DNA of 9,599 bases from the NCBI GenBank assembly GCA_021161545.1, contig JAGHAJ010000215.1:1-9599 (forward strand), read 5' to 3'. Positions 6,827 through 9,599 of this stretch are shown here, in pieces. The position numbers and the translations under genes were made by a program. The notes beneath the pieces were generated by a model. The model did no database searches, was not told the DNA's origin, and saw only the letters and a program-made list of their open reading frames with translations. Each line of letters opens with the position of its first letter. The stretch's first letter is position 1. The DNA is from Synergistota bacterium (GTDB taxonomy: Bacteria > Synergistota > JAGHAJ01).

Positions 6827-8482
6827 TTAAATGTAGCCTTCTACTTTTATGGTAGGAGACTCTGTACCTCTCCACCTATCTACTCTTAAAGTGTATATTA
6901 TTTGCCTTTCCTTTCCTAATAGAACTGTGTTTAATAAACTCTTGGGTACAAGAATGGAACAACCATTGTATGTAGATTTATGATAACCGTTAACTGTTGA
7001 ATATTCAAGCCCCCAGGGTAAGTAAGATGCAAAATTCGGTTCAGGATTTGCTTCGCCATAAGGTTCTAACAACTCTATTTCTTTAGCAAGGTTTAAAGTT
7101 ATATCATCTATTGGCAAATAGAGTTCAGCTTTAGAGGTGCTTTTTTCTCTGTATGGAAATATTTCTCCAAGAACTTTGACCCACTTATCTTCGAAATTAG
7201 ACAAATTATCTTTTGACACTTTTATTCCTGCTGCCCCTCTATGTCCACCAAAGCTGGTCAATTCTCCAGCTACCATAAGTAGGGTGTTAAAGAGGTTTAC
7301 ATCTTCGATACTTCTTGCAGAGCCTTTTATATCATCTTTGTTCTTTGTGAGAACTATCGCAGGAATGTTGTATTTCTCCACTAACTTGGATGCTACTATA
7401 CCGAGGATTCCTACATGCCAGTTCTCTTTGTACACTACCAATCCTCTTTTCCTGTGTAGAGCATCTCTTTGTATTATCTCTATTGCTTCTTTCAGAGTTC
7501 TTTCTACCAACTTTTGCCTCTTTCTGTTCAGCTCATCTAACTTTGTTGCTAATCTTTTTGCCTTATATCTATCGCTGCTTAAGAGTAACCTTACAGCAAG
7601 CTTTGCACTTTCTATCCTACCTGCAGCATTCAGTCTGGGCGCTAATACGAAACCTATGCTGTGAGAGTTTATCCTTCTTCCATTGAGGCCACTCACATTT
7701 ATAAGCGCCTCTAACCCTATATTTTGGGTGTGGTGTAAGACTTCTATACCTTTTGATGCAAGGACCCTGTTGTCTTTTAAAAGTGGAACTCTATCCGCTA
7801 TTATTCCAAGGGATACAAGATCGAGGTAGTCATTTAGATATGTGTCTTTTCCTGTAAGTCTCTTTACTAACGCCCTTGCCAAGTGCCAAGCTACTACTAC
7901 TCCTGCCATTTCCTTAAATGAGAAACGATTTTCCTCCCTATGTGAGTTCACTACAGCTACGGCGTCTGGAAGTTTTGCATCAGGTATATGGTGGTCTGTT
8001 ATAATGATATCAAGACCATTTTCCATTGCGTAGTTTACAAGTTCTCGGTCTCTTATGCCACAGTCTACCGTTATAGCAAGATGCATATTATTATGTATGG
8101 CATAATCCAGGGAATGTTTGTTTAATCCATAGCCATCCTCTATCCTATCTGGTATGTAAAAATAGAGGTTTTCTGTAAAGAAGCGTAGTACCTTCAAGAG
8201 AATAGCTGTTGAAGTAATACCATCTACATCATAGTCTCCTATAATGAGAATGTTCTCCTTCTTCTTTATGGCTCTTGTGAGTCTCTCGATAGCGCGTTCC
8301 ATATCTGCAAAACCCATTGGATCAACGGTACTGGTGAGCTTTGGATGAATAAACTCCTCTGCCTCCGAGGCAGAGGAGATACCTCTATTCACTAAGAGCT
8401 GAGATAAAGTAAAGGATATACCTATATCCTTTATTAGTTGTTGAACCGTTGGTTGTAATCCATCTTTTGCTCTTATTTCCAT
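6827..8482 (-). CDS. recJ: Single-stranded-DNA-specific exonuclease RecJ
   Basis: The 551-residue protein carries the DHH phosphoesterase motifs. Motif I is IGDYDVDGITST (81-92) with metal-binding aspartates, motif II is AITVDCGI (136-143), and motif III is the DHH triplet in IITDHHIPD (160-168). DLVSLGIIADRVPL (221-234), the RecJ-typical APRLNAAGRI (281-290) and the DHHA1 signature FGGHRGAAGI (411-420) follow. A C-terminal OB-like region fills about 450-551. RecJ degrades ssDNA 5' to 3' in recombination, mismatch and base-excision repair, using Mn/Mg. An in-frame TAA, which is also the lapA stop, lies two codons upstream, so ATG 8482 is the earliest possible start. Its ribosome site is weak (GAAGAAA), so translation probably depends on coupling to lapA. 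A perfect inverted repeat lies in codons 35-43 (listed separately). Confidence 0.97.
   Translation of the reverse strand: MEIRAKDGLQPTVQQLIKDIGISFTLSQLLVNRGISSASEAEEFIHPKLTSTVDPMGFADMERAIERLTRAIKKKENILIIGDYDVDGITSTAILLKVLRFFTENLYFYIPDRIEDGYGLNKHSLDYAIHNNMHLAITVDCGIRDRELVNYAMENGLDIIITDHHIPDAKLPDAVAVVNSHREENRFSFKEMAGVVVAWHLARALVKRLTGKDTYLNDYLDLVSLGIIADRVPLLKDNRVLASKGIEVLHHTQNIGLEALINVSGLNGRRINSHSIGFVLAPRLNAAGRIESAKLAVRLLLSSDRYKAKRLATKLDELNRKRQKLVERTLKEAIEIIQRDALHRKRGLVVYKENWHVGILGIVASKLVEKYNIPAIVLTKNKDDIKGSARSIEDVNLFNTLLMVAGELTSFGGHRGAAGIKVSKDNLSNFEDKWVKVLGEIFPYREKSTSKAELYLPIDDITLNLAKEIELLEPYGEANPEPNFASYLPWGLEYSTVNGYHKSTYNGCSILVPKSLLNTVLLGKERQIIYTLRVDRWRGTESPTIKVEGYI
8354..8378. repeat. Perfect inverted repeat, 12-bp arms, inside recJ
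   Basis: The plus strand has CTCCTCTGCCTC at 8354-8365, one central C at 8366, and GAGGCAGAGGAG at 8367-8378, an exact reverse complement. In the recJ mRNA this would fold to an 11-bp GC-rich hairpin with a 3-nt loop, about 105-130 nt after the start codon, followed by UUUAUU. It encodes part of the SSASEAEEF region. It is far more GC-rich than its surroundings. Whether it has a function is unknown. It could act as an attenuator or pause site, or be a coding coincidence. Confidence 0.85.
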
Positions 8483-8488
8483 ACCATG

Positions 8489-8974
8489 TTATATTTCTTC
8501 TTTGGTCTCTTTGCTTGGTGGTTGGGACTTATCCGTTGTTGATAATGTAGTATCTGTATAAGCTTCCGTTGGGTACATTTCAGGAGATTCTTCTATATGT
8601 TCTGCACTTTCTTTTGTGCTCTCTTCCATTTCAGATACTCTTGTATACAATTTCTGTATGTCTGACTTTAGATTTACTATCTCTCCCTGAATGGTTTCTA
8701 ATTTTCTTTCATACGCAGATAACATCTCGTTTTGTCCTCTGTTCTTGTTGTTTTCCGCTACCTCTTTCTTTTTACTCTTTCTCGTAAGTCTGATGATTAT
8801 GTCTACTACAGCCATCAACAAGGCACCTAAAAATACACTCACTATAGCCACCCATGCTATGGAAGTTTGGTATGTATGGGTAAGTATATGAATTGTTACG
8901 GTAGCATTATTCTGCACAGTAAATCCCACAGCCAGTATAGCAAACGCCAAAGCAATTATTATATACACCTGCAT
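8489..8974 (-). CDS. lapA: LapA-domain (DUF1049-like) membrane protein with long acidic tail
   Basis: The 161-residue protein starts MQVYIIIALA and has two membrane helices (about 3-21 and 38-61). Between them is QNNATVTIHIL (21-31), the loop pattern of the LapA/DUF1049 family, and a basic stop-transfer RLTRKSKKK follows (62-70). Residues about 78-118 look like a coiled coil, and 118-161 is rich in Glu, Ser, Thr and Pro. Known LapA proteins help assemble envelope components, for example with the LPS-regulating LapB, but the family is poorly characterised and the symbol is by domain only. An in-frame ATG at 9028 lies within the promoter at 9008-9036, while ATG 8974 has a perfect AAAGGAGGTC site, so I use the latter. 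It is the first gene of the operon. Confidence 0.8.
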   Translation of the reverse strand: MQVYIIIALAFAILAVGFTVQNNATVTIHILTHTYQTSIAWVAIVSVFLGALLMAVVDIIIRLTRKSKKKEVAENNKNRGQNEMLSAYERKLETIQGEIVNLKSDIQKLYTRVSEMEESTKESAEHIEESPEMYPTEAYTDTTLSTTDKSQPPSKETKEEI

Positions 8975-8980
8975 CTTAAA

Positions 8981-8990
8981 GACCTCCTTT
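8981..8990 (-). promoter_or_regulatory. Strong ribosome binding site of the lapA-like gene
   Basis: The minus strand reads AAAGGAGGTC with six nucleotides between it and ATG 8974. It is the strongest ribosome site in the window and decides the start codon of the operon's first gene. By contrast the next gene, recJ, has only a weak site. Confidence 0.85.
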
Positions 8991-9007
8991 GAATTACTAA
9001 CTCTTTT

Positions 9008-9036
9008 ATTATAGCACAAAAGGGGCATTCTTTACA
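9008..9036 (-). promoter_or_regulatory. Sigma-70/A promoter of the lapA-recJ-...-mrdA operon
   Basis: On the minus strand a perfect TATAAT (9008-9013) is preceded by TGC, giving the extended -10 form TGnTATAAT. A partial -35 TGTAAA (9031-9036, three of six matches to TTGACA) lies 17 nt upstream. Transcription would start near 9001, giving a 5' leader of about 27 nt before ATG 8974. A strong extended -10 with a weak -35 is a well-known functional combination. No other convincing promoter was seen between here and the left edge, so this may drive all ten genes. Confidence 0.75.
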
Positions 9037-9063
9037 TGGGTGAAATATTTCGATAAATAAAAA

Positions 9064-9140
9064 TGGTGGCGGTGCAAGGACTCGAACCTTGGACACTGCG
9101 GGTATGAACCGCATGCTCTAGCCACCTGAGCTACACCGCC
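9064..9140 (-). tRNA. tRNA-Met(CAU), elongator type
   Basis: The cloverleaf is complete: acceptor GGCGGTG pairs with CACCGCC, followed by discriminator A and encoded CCA. The anticodon loop is TTCATAC, giving CAU, on the stem TGCGG/CCGCA. The T arm is CAAGG-TTCGAGT-CCTTG. G1-C72 pairs normally, so it is not the initiator. It resembles Gram-positive elongator tRNA-Met, although a CAU tRNA modified by TilS to read AUA (tRNA-Ile2) cannot be excluded fully. It is the last of the three tRNAs. TTTTTATTT directly follows the CCA and could help end the transcript. Confidence 0.93.
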
Positions 9141-9168
9141 ACTTTATAATGCGAGGAGACTCTCTTCA

Positions 9169-9245
<77 letters not shown>

Positions 9246-9260
9246 TCTATGTAGTTAACA

Positions 9261-9349
9261 TGGTGCCGGGAGCCGGAATCGAACCGGCACGGGCCTACAG
9301 GCCCACGGGATTTTAAGTCCAGTGCGTCTACCAATTCCGCCATCCCGGC
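9261..9349 (-). tRNA. tRNA-Leu(UAA)
   Basis: This 89-nt class II tRNA has acceptor GCCGGGA/TCCCGGC, discriminator A and encoded CCA. The anticodon loop CTTAAAA gives UAA, which reads UUA/UUG. The long variable arm GGGCC-TGTA-GGCCC and T arm GCCGG-TTCGATT-CCGGC are perfect. The anticodon stem CTGGA/TCCCG has a U28-C42 mismatch in an otherwise good molecule. The start of the tRNA lies about 7 nt after the predicted transcription start, so the leader is very short. Confidence 0.96.
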
Positions 9350-9362
9350 GTAAGCACATAGT

Positions 9363-9391
9363 ATTATATTATAAGAATATGAGGTTGTCAA
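9363..9391 (-). promoter_or_regulatory. Consensus sigma-70/A promoter of the tRNA cluster
   Basis: On the minus strand a perfect TTGACA (9386-9391) and a perfect TATAAT (9363-9368) are separated by exactly 17 nt. An overlapping second TATAAT occurs at 9368-9373. The predicted start near 9356 lies just upstream of tRNA-Leu. Full consensus fits a highly expressed stable-RNA transcription unit. No GC-rich stringent discriminator is evident: the bases after the -10 read ACTATGTG. Confidence 0.92.
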
Positions 9392-9411
9392 TAGCTGAGA
9401 ACTCTTGATAA

Positions 9412-9435
9412 GTAGATAGGTATGGACATATCTAC
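9412..9435. repeat. Operator-like inverted repeat upstream of the tRNA promoter
   Basis: GTAGATA (9412-9418) and TATCTAC (9429-9435) form a perfect 7-bp inverted repeat with a 10-nt spacer. The repeat spans about two helical turns, which would suit a dimeric DNA-binding protein. It lies about 20 bp upstream of the -35 of the tRNA promoter and 40 bp before a possible plus-strand gene start. A 7-bp repeat in AT-rich DNA can arise by chance, so function is only a suggestion. Confidence 0.35.
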
Positions 9436-9474
9436 CAGCCTCCAGAATTAGAAGGAGCAGAAAGGAAAAAGACA

Positions 9475-9599
9475 ATGGGTATCATATCTTCTAAAAGTGG
9501 TTCTCTGGATTTAATACCCGTTAAGTTGATACCTCTAAAAAGATATCAAGCGGCCCACCTTCTCTTCGGGCTGCTTAAAGTGTATAATCTAAATACAGA
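9475..9599 (+). CDS. Possible start of an unknown plus-strand gene, cut by window edge
   Basis: From ATG 9475 the frame stays open for 41 codons to the window edge, and it is open upstream back to 9409. The peptide begins MGIISSKSGSLDLIPVKLIP and includes YQAAHLLFGLLKVYNL. It looks protein-like, with ordinary codons for this genome, but I recognise no family. AAAGGA ends 8 nt before the ATG as a plausible ribosome site. A TTGATA at 9405-9410 has no convincing -10 partner. If real, it would be divergent from the tRNA unit. The competing reading is that a minus-strand gene ends at TAA 9575-9577, followed by a hairpin. Only the flanking sequence can decide. Confidence 0.28.
   Translation, partial: MGIISSKSGSLDLIPVKLIPLKRYQAAHLLFGLLKVYNLNT
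9548..9576. repeat. GC-rich hairpin at right edge, possible terminator
   Basis: AAGCGGCCC (9548-9556) and GGGCTGCTT (9568-9576) form a 9-bp stem with an 11-nt loop. On plus-strand RNA one pair is G-U; on minus-strand RNA the same position is an A-C mismatch. A T5 run on the minus strand starts 7 nt after the stem, so it might be a weak terminator for a gene entering from the right on the minus strand. The T run is too distant for a confident intrinsic terminator call. Confidence 0.4.

Noticed and set aside
7137-7664. Plus-strand open frame of 175 codons
   Set aside because: It is antisense to conserved recJ motifs and has no recognisable family or convincing ribosome site.
8975-9028. N-terminal extension of the LapA-like protein to ATG 9028
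   Set aside because: The upstream ATG overlaps the predicted promoter and would precede the transcription start; ATG 8974 has a perfect ribosome site.
9042-9051. 10-bp palindrome GAAATATTTC just upstream of the operon -35
   Set aside because: Five-base arms in AT-rich DNA are common by chance, and the symmetry does not extend further.

Overview
The window is a compact, AT-rich bacterial chromosome segment with every clearly recognisable gene on the minus strand. Arg codons are mostly AGA/AGG, ATA is common for Ile, the tRNAs encode their CCA ends, and promoters match the sigma-70/sigma-A consensus. This fits a low-GC, possibly thermophilic bacterium with peptidoglycan and a rod shape. The order recJ-apt-rel-dtd-hydrolase resembles Firmicutes and some deep-branching lineages. 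I cannot name the genus from sequence alone.

Reading in the direction of transcription (right to left): positions 9392-9599 hold no recognisable gene, only an operator-like inverted repeat, a hairpin and an open plus-strand frame running off the edge. A perfect consensus promoter (TTGACA-17-TATAAT, 9363-9391) drives three tRNAs: Leu(UAA), initiator fMet and an elongator-type Met(CAU). A second promoter with an extended -10 (9008-9036) then starts a run of ten tightly packed genes that continues to the left edge: lapA-like membrane protein, recJ, apt, bifunctional rel, dtd, a glyoxalase II-like metallo-hydrolase, mreB, mreC, mreD and the 5' part of mrdA (PBP2). Junctions are either overlaps or gaps of at most 21 nt, and no terminator is seen between genes, so the whole set is probably one operon.

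The operon combines three jobs. RecJ (5'-3' ssDNA exonuclease) and Apt (adenine salvage) serve DNA repair and nucleotide metabolism. Rel sets (p)ppGpp levels and Dtd clears D-aminoacyl-tRNA, so both belong to translation and stress control. MreBCD-PBP2 is the elongasome that directs lateral wall synthesis. Placing a bifunctional Rel upstream of the elongasome genes on one probable transcript is the most interesting organisational feature.

I did not find a clearly new system. The best candidates for a second look are a perfect 12-bp-arm inverted repeat followed by a U-rich stretch inside the 5' end of recJ, the unexplained right-hand 200 bp, a mismatch in the tRNA-Leu anticodon stem, and the long acidic tail on the LapA-like protein.
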